Source: an uncultured Eubacterium sp. (lineage in GTDB: Bacteria > Bacillota > Clostridia > Peptostreptococcales > Anaerovoracaceae). Taken from it: 35,818 nucleotides of DNA. This document shows, piece by piece, positions 1-8,821 of this stretch. The translations under genes and the position numbers were made by a program. Positions within the stretch are counted from its first letter, which is position 1; each line of letters opens with the position of its first letter. The notes beneath the pieces are model-generated. The model was not told the DNA's origin, made no database searches, and saw nothing but the letters and a program-made list of their open reading frames with translations. The stretch covers positions 1 through 35,818 of the forward strand of contig CALCKF010000028.1 in the NCBI GenBank assembly GCA_937966095.1, written 5' to 3'.

Positions 1-1
1 T

Positions 2-280
2 ACTGCCGGAAGTGTTAATCAGGGAGGGCGCTATGCTATGTTCGAAGCGATACATGGCTCTGCACCTAGGATGATCACTGAGGGGAGAGGGAAATATGCC
101 AATCCTTCAAGTATAACAAGAGCGGCGGAAATGATGCTGAGGCATATAGGATATGGTGAAAAGGCGGATATTCTGGGCAAAGCGCTGGATGCGGCTCTTG
201 ATGGTCTTAATATGACTTCCAATGACAAAGGAAATTCAACTGATGATTTTACTCGATTTGTTATAGAGCATCTTAAGTAA
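2..280 (+). CDS. Isocitrate/isopropylmalate dehydrogenase family protein, 3' end only
   Basis: Only the C-terminal ~92 residues are present; the frame is open to the left edge, so the start lies outside the window. The residues GGRYAMFEAIHGSAP followed by GKYANPSS are the conserved C-terminal block of NAD(P)-dependent beta-decarboxylating dehydrogenases, where the HGSAP and N-P residues contact the adenine of the cofactor. The family oxidises isocitrate, 3-isopropylmalate or related 2-hydroxy acids in the cytosol. The fragment cannot tell these substrates apart. A GntR regulator starts 12 bp after the stop and is probably co-transcribed, which favours a regulated catabolic enzyme over leucine biosynthesis, but that is inference. 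Confidence 0.85.
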   Translation, partial: TAGSVNQGGRYAMFEAIHGSAPRMITEGRGKYANPSSITRAAEMMLRHIGYGEKADILGKALDAALDGLNMTSNDKGNSTDDFTRFVIEHLK

Positions 281-292
281 AAGGAGACAGCG

Positions 293-955
293 ATGGTACT
301 CTATAAACATTCTGACGATATGAAGTCAAACGTACCGATATCGGGAGTACTGTTTTCACAGCTGCAGAAAGATATACTGACAGGAAAGCTCAAAGCCGGT
401 CAGAAACTGACTGAGCAGGAATTGTGTAAAACGTATGGTGTAAGCAGGACCCCTGTGAGAGAAGCCCTGCGGCAGCTGGAAACAGATGGACTGGTCGAAA
501 ATATACTGAATCGCGGCGCTTTCGTGGTTGGTATGACAGAGCAGGATTATGAGGATATGTTTGAGCTGCGTAAAATATATGAGATGCAGGCAGTAAAGTG
601 GGCTATAGATCGTATCAATGATGAGGAAATGGACCGGCTGGAAGAAATATTCGAATTTATGGAATTTTATACCATGAGAAACGATATCGATAAAATGCTT
701 ACGATAAACACCAGTTTTCATCAGATGATATATGAAGCATCACATAACAAAATGCTTAAGAAACTGTTGTCATCTTATCAGAGCTTTTTAAAGTATAAGG
801 GAGCAGACTCTGTATACGATGAATACTATCTGGCTACGGTACTTGAGGAGCACAGAGCAATATTCAAGGCATTTAAAGACAAGGATATAAAAGCAGGTGC
901 TCTTGCGATGGAGATTCACATAAACCGTGCCAAGGAAAGACGTTGCGGCATATAG
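293..955 (+). CDS. GntR family transcriptional regulator, FCD (FadR) subfamily
   Basis: A 220-aa one-component regulator. Residues ~15-85 form the GntR winged helix, including SRTPVREALRQLETDGLV, the recognition-helix signature. Residues ~90-215 form an all-helical FCD effector domain, with histidines at the usual metal-ligand positions (SFHQMIYEASHN, EEHRAIF, EIHINRA). FCD members usually bind an organic acid and release DNA. The start follows an AAAGGAG ribosome site. The gene lies 12 bp downstream of the dehydrogenase, so it probably controls that operon, and it ends in a strong terminator. The ligand cannot be read from sequence. Confidence 0.9.
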   Translation: MVLYKHSDDMKSNVPISGVLFSQLQKDILTGKLKAGQKLTEQELCKTYGVSRTPVREALRQLETDGLVENILNRGAFVVGMTEQDYEDMFELRKIYEMQAVKWAIDRINDEEMDRLEEIFEFMEFYTMRNDIDKMLTINTSFHQMIYEASHNKMLKKLLSSYQSFLKYKGADSVYDEYYLATVLEEHRAIFKAFKDKDIKAGALAMEIHINRAKERRCGI

Positions 956-971
956 TATAAATTAAAATAAA

Positions 972-1020
972 ACTTCCGGAAAATCTATTGTTCAGGTATT
1001 CCGGAAGTATTTATATTTTT
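972..1020. terminator. Bidirectional intrinsic terminator between convergent genes
   Basis: A 10-bp perfect stem (972-981 with 999-1008, ACTTCCGGAA/TTCCGGAAGT) is followed by an AT-rich tail ending in TTTTT on the plus strand. It is preceded by an A-rich run that reads as a U tract on the minus strand. It serves the GntR gene from the left and the AraC gene from the right. Confidence 0.8.
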
Positions 1021-1022
1021 GA

Positions 1023-2759
1023 TCAATACGGATTTTCGAAGGTTACGATGACGATATCACCCTGTGAAACGGTTATGTCGTAGCGGTTATGTGAGAAGCA
1101 GGATGGAGGATTAACTTCTGAGAATCCTGAGGCGGATTCAAAAATGAGCTTTTTAATCCTATGATCTGAAAGCTGATCAGAATTGCTGTCTACAGCCGAT
1201 AAAACACTTTTGTTCCACGAAAACGTTTTTTGTATAATATACGGGGGTAGATTGTTGTCGTTGAACATTATATGGGATTTAAGATCATGTCCTGCGGAAT
1301 CGTTGTAAATTATTATTGAAACGGATGTCCGGCTGATCACAGTTATATAGCCTTTATTTATATTGAAAATGCCATCTGCAGAAGAGACAGCTCTGTAAAA
1401 AGTATAGTACGGAGTAGGAATACCGCTATCTGTAAAAAGCGAGCCGTCTTTGCCGGACAGGCGTATATATGGAGCATGAATATCGGAGATGTTTCTCATG
1501 GCTTCTGCAGGTGTATCGGCACAGGCATTTATGCAGCGTGTGTGCTGTGAAGGGCCCCTTTCTGATATTGTTATACCGGAACGCTCCAGGCTAAACAGTG
1601 TCTTGGAAGTCTCAGGATCAGACATCACGGTTTCCGTGGCAGATATAGAGCGGGGAAGAAGTTCCATCAGCTCTTTTTTATAATGCAGCAGATATTCCAT
1701 TTCTTTCGAGGAGGCTATTAATATATCCAGCGGAAATATCTCTTTTATTTTTTTTGATCCCATGACATCATATATTTCTGATATGTTTATTTGTCGCGAA
1801 AAACTGCAGGCGCTGTTGTCGTATGGCTTTGATTCGGTGTATGGAACAAGAAGATCCATGGCTGCATCTCTGTTTATATCTCCATGGAATGTCCTTGAAG
1901 AAGGGCGGGGCTGTTTTCTGTATTGAGCGGGAGTCATATTATACCATTCTCTGAAGCATTTATTGAAATATGCCGGGGAGGAAAAACCACACAGTTCGCT
2001 TATCTGTGTAAGAGTCGTTTTATCGTCGTTGAGAAGCTTTTCTGCATATTCCAGCCTTATGTAGTTAAGAAGTTTCTGGAAACTTAGTCCTGAAGTTTCT
2101 TTTATCAGATGGGAGATGTGGTATATGCTGAGGTGTTCCAGCTCTGCGAGATCTGCAAGAGTGATGCTGCGGTCATAATTGGTATACAGATAGCTTATTA
2201 TACGTGCCAGTCTTTGCAGATTGAGCGGGTTTACATCATCGCCGCCGTATCGGAATTCATTGTTTTCTATAAAAAAGCCCTGAAGATGATTGACCATCGT
2301 ATTTATGATATCCAACAGTTTTTCTTTTAAAAGATCGTCTTCGGCAGTTCCGGAATCGGTAAGGATCATAATATCAGCAAGATGGTGAGCTATGAATGCT
2401 ATCTTGTTCTGTATCTTCTGATGGCTTACTGACGGATCATCGCTGAACTCTTCACATGCAAATATCATAAAGTCGATATTCGGGAAGATGTTATCAAAAT
2501 GGGACATATCTATATATGAAGTAAGGAATACAGCATCACTGGATGATTCATATATATAATGGAGATCATGCCCGTCGACTATTATGATATCTCCTGCTTT
2601 AAGAAAATAATCCTGATGGTATATCTTATATTTCGCGGTCCCTTTCAGTAAAAGAGCTATTTCAGTTTCCTTATGATAGTGAGGCGCCTCACAGGCAACG
2701 TTTGAAAAGTCTATGGAAAAGTGAAGATTATGATAATGGCTTATTCTTTCCAAAAGCAT
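1023..2759 (-). CDS. Long AraC-family regulator with cupin N-terminus and GH39-like C-terminal region
   Basis: A 578-aa regulator in three parts. Residues ~15-80 are a cupin sensor fold (HYHKETEIALLLKG ... GDIIIVDGHDLHYI). Residues ~180-285 are the double helix-turn-helix AraC DNA-binding domain, ending in GFSSPAYFNKCFREWYNMTPAQYR. Residues ~290-578 are unusual. The last 150 (TPYYTFYRAVSSADG, GYITVISRTS, SIIIYND) read like the C-terminal end of glycoside hydrolase family 39, a domain known to be fused to some AraC regulators, but too short for the whole catalytic barrel. The gene is divergent from the saccharopine-dehydrogenase-like gene and probably controls it. The N-terminal and HTH calls are secure; the C-terminal call is tentative. 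Confidence 0.85.
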   Translation of the reverse strand: MLLERISHYHNLHFSIDFSNVACEAPHYHKETEIALLLKGTAKYKIYHQDYFLKAGDIIIVDGHDLHYIYESSSDAVFLTSYIDMSHFDNIFPNIDFMIFACEEFSDDPSVSHQKIQNKIAFIAHHLADIMILTDSGTAEDDLLKEKLLDIINTMVNHLQGFFIENNEFRYGGDDVNPLNLQRLARIISYLYTNYDRSITLADLAELEHLSIYHISHLIKETSGLSFQKLLNYIRLEYAEKLLNDDKTTLTQISELCGFSSPAYFNKCFREWYNMTPAQYRKQPRPSSRTFHGDINRDAAMDLLVPYTESKPYDNSACSFSRQINISEIYDVMGSKKIKEIFPLDILIASSKEMEYLLHYKKELMELLPRSISATETVMSDPETSKTLFSLERSGITISERGPSQHTRCINACADTPAEAMRNISDIHAPYIRLSGKDGSLFTDSGIPTPYYTFYRAVSSADGIFNINKGYITVISRTSVSIIIYNDSAGHDLKSHIMFNDNNLPPYIIQKTFSWNKSVLSAVDSNSDQLSDHRIKKLIFESASGFSEVNPPSCFSHNRYDITVSQGDIVIVTFENPY

Positions 2760-2977
2760 GGGGATGTCAGCTCCTTTCCGATAAGTTCAGATTCAGAATA
2801 ACATATGAAATAAAATAAAACATTGCTTTTTTTGCTGTTAAAACATGCTAAATTTGTTATACTATTAGCGCGATATTATAAGATCAACTGATTCTCTAGC
2901 ATTTTTTGACAACAAAAATCTGGCGCTGCGGTTTTGGTCTGATAGTATTATGGCATAAAAAGAATTGAGGTGAAAAC
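2760..2977. promoter_or_regulatory. Divergent intergenic region, AraC gene / dehydrogenase gene
   Basis: This 218-bp AT-rich spacer must hold promoters for both flanking genes. TATACT at 2858-2863 is a plausible plus-strand -10 box. TTGCTG upstream is 20 bp away, too far for a good -35, as expected of a promoter that needs an activator. No clear operator repeat was seen. The plus-strand gene has the ribosome site GAGGTG 6 bp before its ATG. Confidence 0.35.
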
Positions 2978-4270
2978 ATGAAAAGAATATTGGTTTTAGG
3001 CGTGGGAGCGCAGGGAAGTGCCGCAGTGAAAAGGCTGGACAGCGAGACGAATGTCGAAGAGATCATATGTGCAGACTGTGATATGAAGGCGGTGGATAAC
3101 GTAGTCAGATCCGTGAAGAAAGGAAAGGGCTTATATGTCGATGCTCATAACAAGGCCAGCATAATTGAAGCTGCGCGGGGAGTTGACCTTATACTGAACG
3201 GACTTCCGCTTGAATGCACCCAGAATGTTCTCGATGCAGCTCTTGAAGTAAAGGCTAATTATCAGGATTATGCCGGGACCACAGAAATGTATAAGATCTG
3301 GGCTGAAAGTGAGGAGTCGAAAAAAGCCGGCAGCAGTCTGACGGCATTTGAAGACAGATATACTACACAATGGTATGAAAGCATGAAAGCACAGTTTGAG
3401 ATATATGGTCCTAAATTTGAAGCAATAGGAAAGCTTGCTCTTATAGGTACAGGTTCTGCACCGGGACTTATCTGTGTGGCGACAAGAGATGCCATGAGAT
3501 ATCTGGATACATGTGACACGATATACAATATTGTATGGGAAGGAGTTGTGGCAAAACGATTCCTGCCTTTCTGGTGGTCACCCGTGACAGCTCTTACCGA
3601 CATGAGCCAGATGGCGCTTGCCTATAGAGACGGCAAGCTGGTCAATACTCCGGCTTTCGGGCTTCCTATAAAAAGAAAATATGAATATATGGATGATGAA
3701 GTTATTTTTTGTGAACATTGTCATGATGAACCTCTTCAGTACGGAATAAATGCAGAAAAATATTTTAAAGGCTGCCGGAATGCCTATTTTAAATATGCAG
3801 GTGCAGGCATGGATTTCGCCAGACCTCTTTATCAGGCAGGGATGCTCAGCATGGATGAGATAGAATACAATGGGAACAGGATGGTGCCGTTTGATTATGT
3901 TTTGAGCTATCTGCCGCCGGCTCCTAAATATAAAGAAGAGATAAAGGAAATAATAGATGAAGGCCTGGTATCAGATTCCGGATGTATGGTCATTGAGGCA
4001 TATGGTAAAAAAGACGGGAAAGATGTGATGGTAGAGACTCATGTCATGGCTCCGGGGTTAGTGGAGTCGTTTGAAAGAGCAGGTATCACTGCGGAAATGT
4101 ATCTGACTGGACAGGGAGGCTATTTGTTTTCAAAGCTGTTTATCAATGACAGACTTAATCAGAAAGGGCTTATTTCCTCAGATATGTTGGAATTGGATCA
4201 GGTAAAGACATATTTTGAGTATGCTGAAGAGCTGGGAATTACATTGGAAACGAAAATAAAAGAATTATAG
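2978..4270 (+). CDS. Saccharopine dehydrogenase-like NAD(P)-binding oxidoreductase
   Basis: A 430-aa cytosolic protein. It begins with a Rossmann fold (RILVLGVGAQGSAAVKRL, dinucleotide-binding glycines at about 8-13) and continues through the family blocks VDLILNGLPLECTQNVLDAALEVKANYQDYAGTT (quoted in part: LILNGLP, NYQDYAG). The C-terminal part (IGTGSAPGLICVATRDAM; HVMAPGLVESFERAGITAEMY) matches the saccharopine/homospermidine-synthase-like superfamily, which makes or breaks C-N bonds between amino and keto acids. The length suits the ~400-450-aa bacterial group. It stands alone, divergent from the long AraC regulator, and ends in a strong hairpin. The substrate is unknown; true lysine-pathway saccharopine dehydrogenase is only one possibility. 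Confidence 0.8.
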   Translation: MKRILVLGVGAQGSAAVKRLDSETNVEEIICADCDMKAVDNVVRSVKKGKGLYVDAHNKASIIEAARGVDLILNGLPLECTQNVLDAALEVKANYQDYAGTTEMYKIWAESEESKKAGSSLTAFEDRYTTQWYESMKAQFEIYGPKFEAIGKLALIGTGSAPGLICVATRDAMRYLDTCDTIYNIVWEGVVAKRFLPFWWSPVTALTDMSQMALAYRDGKLVNTPAFGLPIKRKYEYMDDEVIFCEHCHDEPLQYGINAEKYFKGCRNAYFKYAGAGMDFARPLYQAGMLSMDEIEYNGNRMVPFDYVLSYLPPAPKYKEEIKEIIDEGLVSDSGCMVIEAYGKKDGKDVMVETHVMAPGLVESFERAGITAEMYLTGQGGYLFSKLFINDRLNQKGLISSDMLELDQVKTYFEYAEELGITLETKIKEL

Positions 4271-4305
4271 CTGATTTTATAACCGGTATCCTCACTGTAA
4301 TATGT

Positions 4306-4340
4306 ACCATATGTGAGGCAACGTCTCACATATGGTTTTT
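4306..4340 (+). terminator. Intrinsic terminator after the saccharopine-dehydrogenase-like gene
   Basis: A long stem (4306-4319 with 4323-4336, ACCATATGTGAG paired with CTCACATATGGT) has a very small loop and is followed by TTTTTG. It lies between convergent genes and mainly serves the plus strand. Confidence 0.85.
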
Positions 4341-4342
4341 GT

Positions 4343-5428
4343 TTATCTGTTTTGGTTTATTTTTTCATGAAAATCAGAATAATCTTTTTCCCATTCAAGC
4401 TGCTGATCCTTCGTCAAACTGCTCTCGGGAATTTTTATTTCATTTTTCAATTTGGACCCAAAATCGTTTGTGACAGTCAAAGCACCTGCGTAATTAAGAT
4501 GATTGCCGCCGTCATTTGTATGATGATTCCAGTCAAATCCATCAGGATATTTTTTATTATAGTCATAGTATTTTAAATCATATTTTTTTGCAAGCTTCTG
4601 TATCTCTGCTGACTTCCCGTTGTTCCACGAGTTTGCCGACGGCACTGTAATAAGCACAAGCTCAATATCGTTTTCTTTGCACAGTTTATATATATCGTCA
4701 AAGATATCCGATGTTTTTGATGTGAGCTTAGCTTTTCCCCCGTAATTTTTTTTCATGTAATCGATTGAAGCGTCAAAAGGCTTTACATCGGATGAATATG
4801 CCATGCCTTTATTGGAAAATTTGTAAAAGCTGTCGGAAGGTTTTGTAAAAGAGGAGAATGTCAGCTTGTTCCAATTATCATGATATTTTATGAGAGGAAA
4901 ATAGTAATTGACAGCGGAAAGTATGATGTTGTCTCCGTTTTTGGCGGCATTTTGAAGTTTTCTAAAAAAGGACAGCATATCCAGAACAGTGTCAGATACC
5001 GGTTTTTTTGTTTTTTCATTAGATTCTGCCTTTTTTTCATGTTCCAAATCCTTATCGGAAAACATACAGTCTGTTTCAAGGACAATCATCTTCGGCTTCT
5101 GATACTTAAGTATGTCTTTTGCGCTTTCATAAACCTTATCTATGGTAGCGCCGGGCTGACCGGATATAGCAGATGTTATTTTTGTTTTATGGTAAAGATC
5201 TACCGGAGAGAATCCCCGGTAAATATCGCTGTTGCCCAGCAGCATGATATCTATGGAATCTTTCTCTTCACCGCGGTAAGCGCGAGATATGCGGTTTTCC
5301 ATACCGTCCTCGGAAGTATTGCTCACATAGGTGAATACAGTGGAGAGAAATGTGAACAGCATAATGAACAGTGTGATAAAAATAATGGCTTTAGTTATAT
5401 TAGTAATGCTTTTTTTTGTGATATGCAT
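4343..5428 (-). CDS. SGNH/DltD-like membrane-anchored protein, last gene of the dlt-like operon
   Basis: A 361-aa protein with an N-terminal membrane anchor (residues ~13-35) and the rest predicted outside the cell. IMLLGNSDIYRGFSP (Ser67) is placed like the nucleophile block of SGNH hydrolases. DGGNHLNYAG near the C-terminus (Asp306, His310) resembles the catalytic Asp-x-x-x-His end of DltD/AlgJ-type proteins. In dlt systems DltD works outside the cell after the MBOAT transfers the acyl group. The start has an AAAGGAGG site, and only 15 bp separate it from the upstream MBOAT gene, so the two are co-transcribed. It is shorter than and divergent from classical DltD (~420 aa), so the symbol dltD is not assigned. 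Confidence 0.7.
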   Translation of the reverse strand: MHITKKSITNITKAIIFITLFIMLFTFLSTVFTYVSNTSEDGMENRISRAYRGEEKDSIDIMLLGNSDIYRGFSPVDLYHKTKITSAISGQPGATIDKVYESAKDILKYQKPKMIVLETDCMFSDKDLEHEKKAESNEKTKKPVSDTVLDMLSFFRKLQNAAKNGDNIILSAVNYYFPLIKYHDNWNKLTFSSFTKPSDSFYKFSNKGMAYSSDVKPFDASIDYMKKNYGGKAKLTSKTSDIFDDIYKLCKENDIELVLITVPSANSWNNGKSAEIQKLAKKYDLKYYDYNKKYPDGFDWNHHTNDGGNHLNYAGALTVTNDFGSKLKNEIKIPESSLTKDQQLEWEKDYSDFHEKINQNR

Positions 5429-5443
5429 TATTTTCTCCCTCCT

Positions 5444-7033
5444 TTAAAATTCTCCGTAGATCAATGTGGCATTGTTGAAATTACCTCCATATGCGCCGAA
5501 TATGATTATTGCGAACAGCAGAAACAAATATACTGTCCAGCGCAGCGGCAGGATCTGATGCGAGATACTTTCTTCCATGTTTATACCTTTCTCCTCTGCA
5601 AAGGATACCGTGAAAAGTATCAGGAATGACAGGGCCAGTATTATATAATCATGCCCTGATATACCTCCGGAAAGCAGTGTGCCGTCGGAAATTCCGGATA
5701 TTCTGAAATCCGACAGTATCCTTATGAAGATATTCGCGGCCTGTGACAGCGTTTCAGATCGGAATATCAGCATTCCGAAGCATACGACTATCCATGTACG
5801 CAGCACTTCGAAAATATGATACAGTCCCTGCCCCCTTTTTATCTCGAAGCGTGACAGTATTTTGTCAGCTGCAGGTTTGATCATCTGCCCGAGCATCATA
5901 AGTGCATAATAATAGAGGCCGTAAAATATGTATTTGCCGCTGGCGCCGTGCCACAGGCCATTGCAGAACCATACAAAAAACAGGGCGTAGGCGCTGGGCA
6001 GGAGTGTAAGCAGATACTTTGACTGTATATGCTTCCTTGCTTTTTCATTTAATTTTTTAAAATGGCCGGAAAGACTTATAGGGTAAAAAACATAGTCTTT
6101 CAGCCAGGTTCCCAGAGTTATATGCCATCTGCGCCAGAATTCATTTATAGATCCGGCGAAAAACGGCCTCCTGAAATTTTCCGCTATATTTATTCCAAAC
6201 ATCTGTGAGGTACCGCAGACAATATCCATGCAACCCGAGAATTCTGCATATATCTGTAATGTATAAAGCAGGATGGCGACAAACAATATGCTCCCGCTGC
6301 AGGATGATGTGTCAGCGAATATCGTATTGACGATGAGACCCGCTCTGTCAGCGATCACAAATTTTTTGAAAAAGCCCCATACAAGTCTTATTCCACCATT
6401 TTTTATCCTGTTATATTCGAAAGAGTGCGGGGTCCTGAACTGCTGTGACAATTCCCGGTAACGATCGAAAGGCCCTTCTATTATATGAGGGAAATAACAT
6501 AGGAAAAGGAGCAGCATCAACGGATTCTTTTCTGCAGCAACAGTGCCGCGGTAAACATCTGTTAAATAACTTATAGCCATCAGGGTATAATATGATATAC
6601 CAAGGGGCAGCAGTATTTCCAATACAGGGATTGGCTGCTTAATACCTGTTATACCGGCAATATCATTGATGATGGAACCGAAAAAGTTGAAATATTTGGT
6701 ACCAAGAAGTATCATCAGCGTCGATATTACCGAAACAGATACAATGATTTTTTTGTTGCGGTCAATAGCTTTCCTCAAGGCTTTTCTGTCCTTTTTTTCC
6801 AGTCCCTCTTTTTGTCTGGAAAAGCGGGATTCACATTTTTGTATGTACATTGCGCCGATATATATTATTGCAGTGGCGGCTAAAAGAAACACGACTTTAG
6901 AACCGCATGTCAATATGTAAAATGATACAGAGACCGACAACAGAACTAACCATTGAAGCTTTTTCGGTACGGCAAAATATACACAGCCTGTTGCCAGAAG
7001 AAAGAACAGAAATGTGACTGTTGGGTAATTCAT
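5444..7033 (-). CDS. MBOAT family acyltransferase (DltB/AlgI-like)
   Basis: A 529-aa polytopic membrane protein of the membrane-bound O-acyltransferase family. Diagnostic blocks are YAEFSGCMDI (~262-271), EFWRRWHITLGTWLKDYVFYPI (quoted in part: WRRWHITLGTWLKDY, 300-314) and FCNGLWHGASGKYI with the probable catalytic His362. The WRRWH-TLxTWLKDY form resembles alginate acetyltransferase AlgI more than the FWNRWHMSFSxWFRDY form of DltB. In the dlt pathway this protein takes the acyl group from the carrier protein and passes it across the membrane. It is flanked by carrier-protein and SGNH genes with gaps of 13 and 15 bp. It is longer than usual DltB (~400 aa). Confidence 0.9.
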   Translation of the reverse strand: MNYPTVTFLFFLLATGCVYFAVPKKLQWLVLLSVSVSFYILTCGSKVVFLLAATAIIYIGAMYIQKCESRFSRQKEGLEKKDRKALRKAIDRNKKIIVSVSVISTLMILLGTKYFNFFGSIINDIAGITGIKQPIPVLEILLPLGISYYTLMAISYLTDVYRGTVAAEKNPLMLLLFLCYFPHIIEGPFDRYRELSQQFRTPHSFEYNRIKNGGIRLVWGFFKKFVIADRAGLIVNTIFADTSSCSGSILFVAILLYTLQIYAEFSGCMDIVCGTSQMFGINIAENFRRPFFAGSINEFWRRWHITLGTWLKDYVFYPISLSGHFKKLNEKARKHIQSKYLLTLLPSAYALFFVWFCNGLWHGASGKYIFYGLYYYALMMLGQMIKPAADKILSRFEIKRGQGLYHIFEVLRTWIVVCFGMLIFRSETLSQAANIFIRILSDFRISGISDGTLLSGGISGHDYIILALSFLILFTVSFAEEKGINMEESISHQILPLRWTVYLFLLFAIIIFGAYGGNFNNATLIYGEF

Positions 7034-7046
7034 GATATGTTACCTC

Positions 7047-7280
7047 TTATTGCTGTTCTTCCTGAAGGCGATATATCATTTCCATGATAGCTTCTGCTGA
7101 GTCAAAGTTTTCAGGTATTATATCAGGCGCTTTTATCTCCACATCGAATTCATCACTTATTTCTGATGTAAGAAGTATGATATTCATCGAATCCAGATCA
7201 CCTGAAGTAAAAAGATCGTTTCTTCCTTCATATGTTATATCAGGGTTTATTTCTCTTAGTATTTCCAGTAGTTTTTCCAT
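7047..7280 (-). CDS. Acyl carrier protein (DltC-like, phosphopantetheine-binding)
   Basis: A 77-aa acidic carrier protein. GDLDSMNIILL holds the serine (Ser31) expected to be modified by 4'-phosphopantetheine, followed by a typical helix II and III (ISDEFDVEIKAPDI, SAEAIMEMIYRL). The size matches DltC and other stand-alone carriers. It sits between the adenylating enzyme and the MBOAT, as expected of a protein shuttling an activated acyl group from the cytosolic ligase to the membrane transferase. Because of this context it is unlikely to be the fatty-acid synthase ACP, which normally carries a GADSLD motif. Confidence 0.9.
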   Translation of the reverse strand: MEKLLEILREINPDITYEGRNDLFTSGDLDSMNIILLTSEISDEFDVEIKAPDIIPENFDSAEAIMEMIYRLQEEQQ

Positions 7281-7312
7281 TGCTTTTTCCTTTCTTGATA
7301 TTCATTATAGAT

Positions 7313-8821
7313 TCAGTTTTCTGCATATAGTTCATGAAGATATTTGCGGTCAAGTTTACCGTTGGCATTGTATGGCATGTTCGTTATGCGTACAGCATCA
7401 TCAGGCTGCATATATGAAGGCAGCTTTGACTTAAGCTGTTTCAGCAGTACTTCGGGATCTTTTATCTTGCCTTCATAAACCAGTATGAGCCGGTCGCCTG
7501 AGGCATCATACAGAGCTGCCGACGATTTCACCTGGTCAAGTGAACTTGCAGCGGCTTCTATTTCGCCAAGCTCTATACGATACCCCATTCGTTTGACCTG
7601 GAAATCCTTTCTGGATATATATATATATTCCCCTTTTTCGTTTAATTTTGCCAGGTCACCCGTCTTGTACACCCTTTCAGGATATGAATTGTTAAGTGGA
7701 TTCTGAGGAAAAGCGGCAGCTGTTTTCTCCGGATCGTTGTAATATCCGTCAGCAAGAAAAGATCCTCGCACGACCAGTTCACCCTCTTCACCTATCTGAG
7801 CTTTGCGTCCGGTCTCTGTTAAAAGGAACACATCGCAGTTATCACATGCTTTTCCTATAGGAAGGCTTTCGTCATCCTTAAAATCACGATCGACTCTGTA
7901 AAACGTACATATATCTGTAGTTTCCGTAGGCCCGAAAAGATTTGCATATATGCAGCCCGGCAGGAATCTTCGCCAGTAATTAAGGTGTTTTACCGGCATT
8001 ACTTCTCCTGCAAAGAGAACCTTTTCCAGGTGCTCCGGCATCACATATTCAAAGGCATCCCAGTTGAAAGCTGTCGATAGCGCTGACGGCACCCAGTATA
8101 TGGTATTCACCATGTTACTGTTCAGATATTCTATGAGCTTAACGGGAAAGGAAAACAGCATTTTCGGAATGATAACATATGTTCCGCCACATTTCAGCGT
8201 GGAAAAAAAATCCGTAACAGACATCGAAAAGTAAAGAGGTGTCTGTGATCCGAAGACTGTATCGCTGTCAAAAGAAAATTCTTCAGAGACCCATTCTATA
8301 TAGCTTATAACGCTTCTGTGGGAAAGGACCGCTCCTTTAGGCACCCCTGATGATCCACTGGTAAAAAGTACATATAGAGGATCGGTGTCTATCATGGATG
8401 ACCTTACCTGATTTATAAAGTTGTCATCGATATCATTCAGAGAAGCTTCTTCATACAGGACTACTGTTTCCCCTTTAAATGTGTCCTGAGCCAGAGAAAG
8501 GAACTCTTTATCGGTTATGACAGCTTCAGGAGAGAGACTCTCCAATATAGAAGAGATCCTTTCGCTGGGAGAATTGACATCGATAACAGTGTAGAAGCAG
8601 CCTGCGTATATCGAAGCCAGCATGGCTTCGATACATTTGATATTACGGTCTGTCATGACCGCTACAGGGCTGTTCCTATCAATGCCCTTTAATGAGCAGG
8701 CTATTCTCTTTGCGCTGTTCATTATGCTTTGAAAGCTGATTTGTCTATCGGAATCAGCAAAGCCGCATTTGTCAGGAAATTTTTCTGCTGTTGTTTCAAG
8801 ATATTCCAGTACATTTTTCAT
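7313..8821 (-). CDS. AMP-forming adenylating enzyme, DltA-like but with an altered substrate pocket
   Basis: A 502-aa member of the ANL superfamily. The ATP-binding P-loop YVLFTSGSSGVPKG spans ~150-163; NLFGPTETTD lies near 295, YKTGDLA near 405, and NGKLDRKYL with the catalytic lysine near the C-terminus. Length and neighbours match DltA, which adenylates D-alanine and loads it on DltC. Two residues differ. The FDxSVxD motif, whose Asp binds the substrate amino group in DltA and amino-acid A domains, reads FSMSVTD (Ser199). The FCGE motif, whose Cys gives DltA its D-alanine preference, reads FAGE (Ala271). The substrate may therefore not be D-alanine. This is the first gene of the operon, after a 180-bp leader. 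Confidence 0.85.
   Translation of the reverse strand: MKNVLEYLETTAEKFPDKCGFADSDRQISFQSIMNSAKRIACSLKGIDRNSPVAVMTDRNIKCIEAMLASIYAGCFYTVIDVNSPSERISSILESLSPEAVITDKEFLSLAQDTFKGETVVLYEEASLNDIDDNFINQVRSSMIDTDPLYVLFTSGSSGVPKGAVLSHRSVISYIEWVSEEFSFDSDTVFGSQTPLYFSMSVTDFFSTLKCGGTYVIIPKMLFSFPVKLIEYLNSNMVNTIYWVPSALSTAFNWDAFEYVMPEHLEKVLFAGEVMPVKHLNYWRRFLPGCIYANLFGPTETTDICTFYRVDRDFKDDESLPIGKACDNCDVFLLTETGRKAQIGEEGELVVRGSFLADGYYNDPEKTAAAFPQNPLNNSYPERVYKTGDLAKLNEKGEYIYISRKDFQVKRMGYRIELGEIEAAASSLDQVKSSAALYDASGDRLILVYEGKIKDPEVLLKQLKSKLPSYMQPDDAVRITNMPYNANGKLDRKYLHELYAEN

Noticed and set aside
2906..2950. TTGACA and a TGGCGC...TTTTGG stretch upstream of the saccharopine-dehydrogenase-like gene, as a sigma-A -35 or a sigma-54 promoter
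   Set aside because: No -10 box lies at 15-19 bp from the TTGACA, and the invariant GC of the sigma-54 -12 element is missing at the required distance.
4313..5629. Long plus-strand frames opposite the SGNH and MBOAT genes
   Set aside because: They are mirror frames of well-supported minus-strand genes with strong ribosome sites and motifs; their own translations are low-complexity and unrecognisable.
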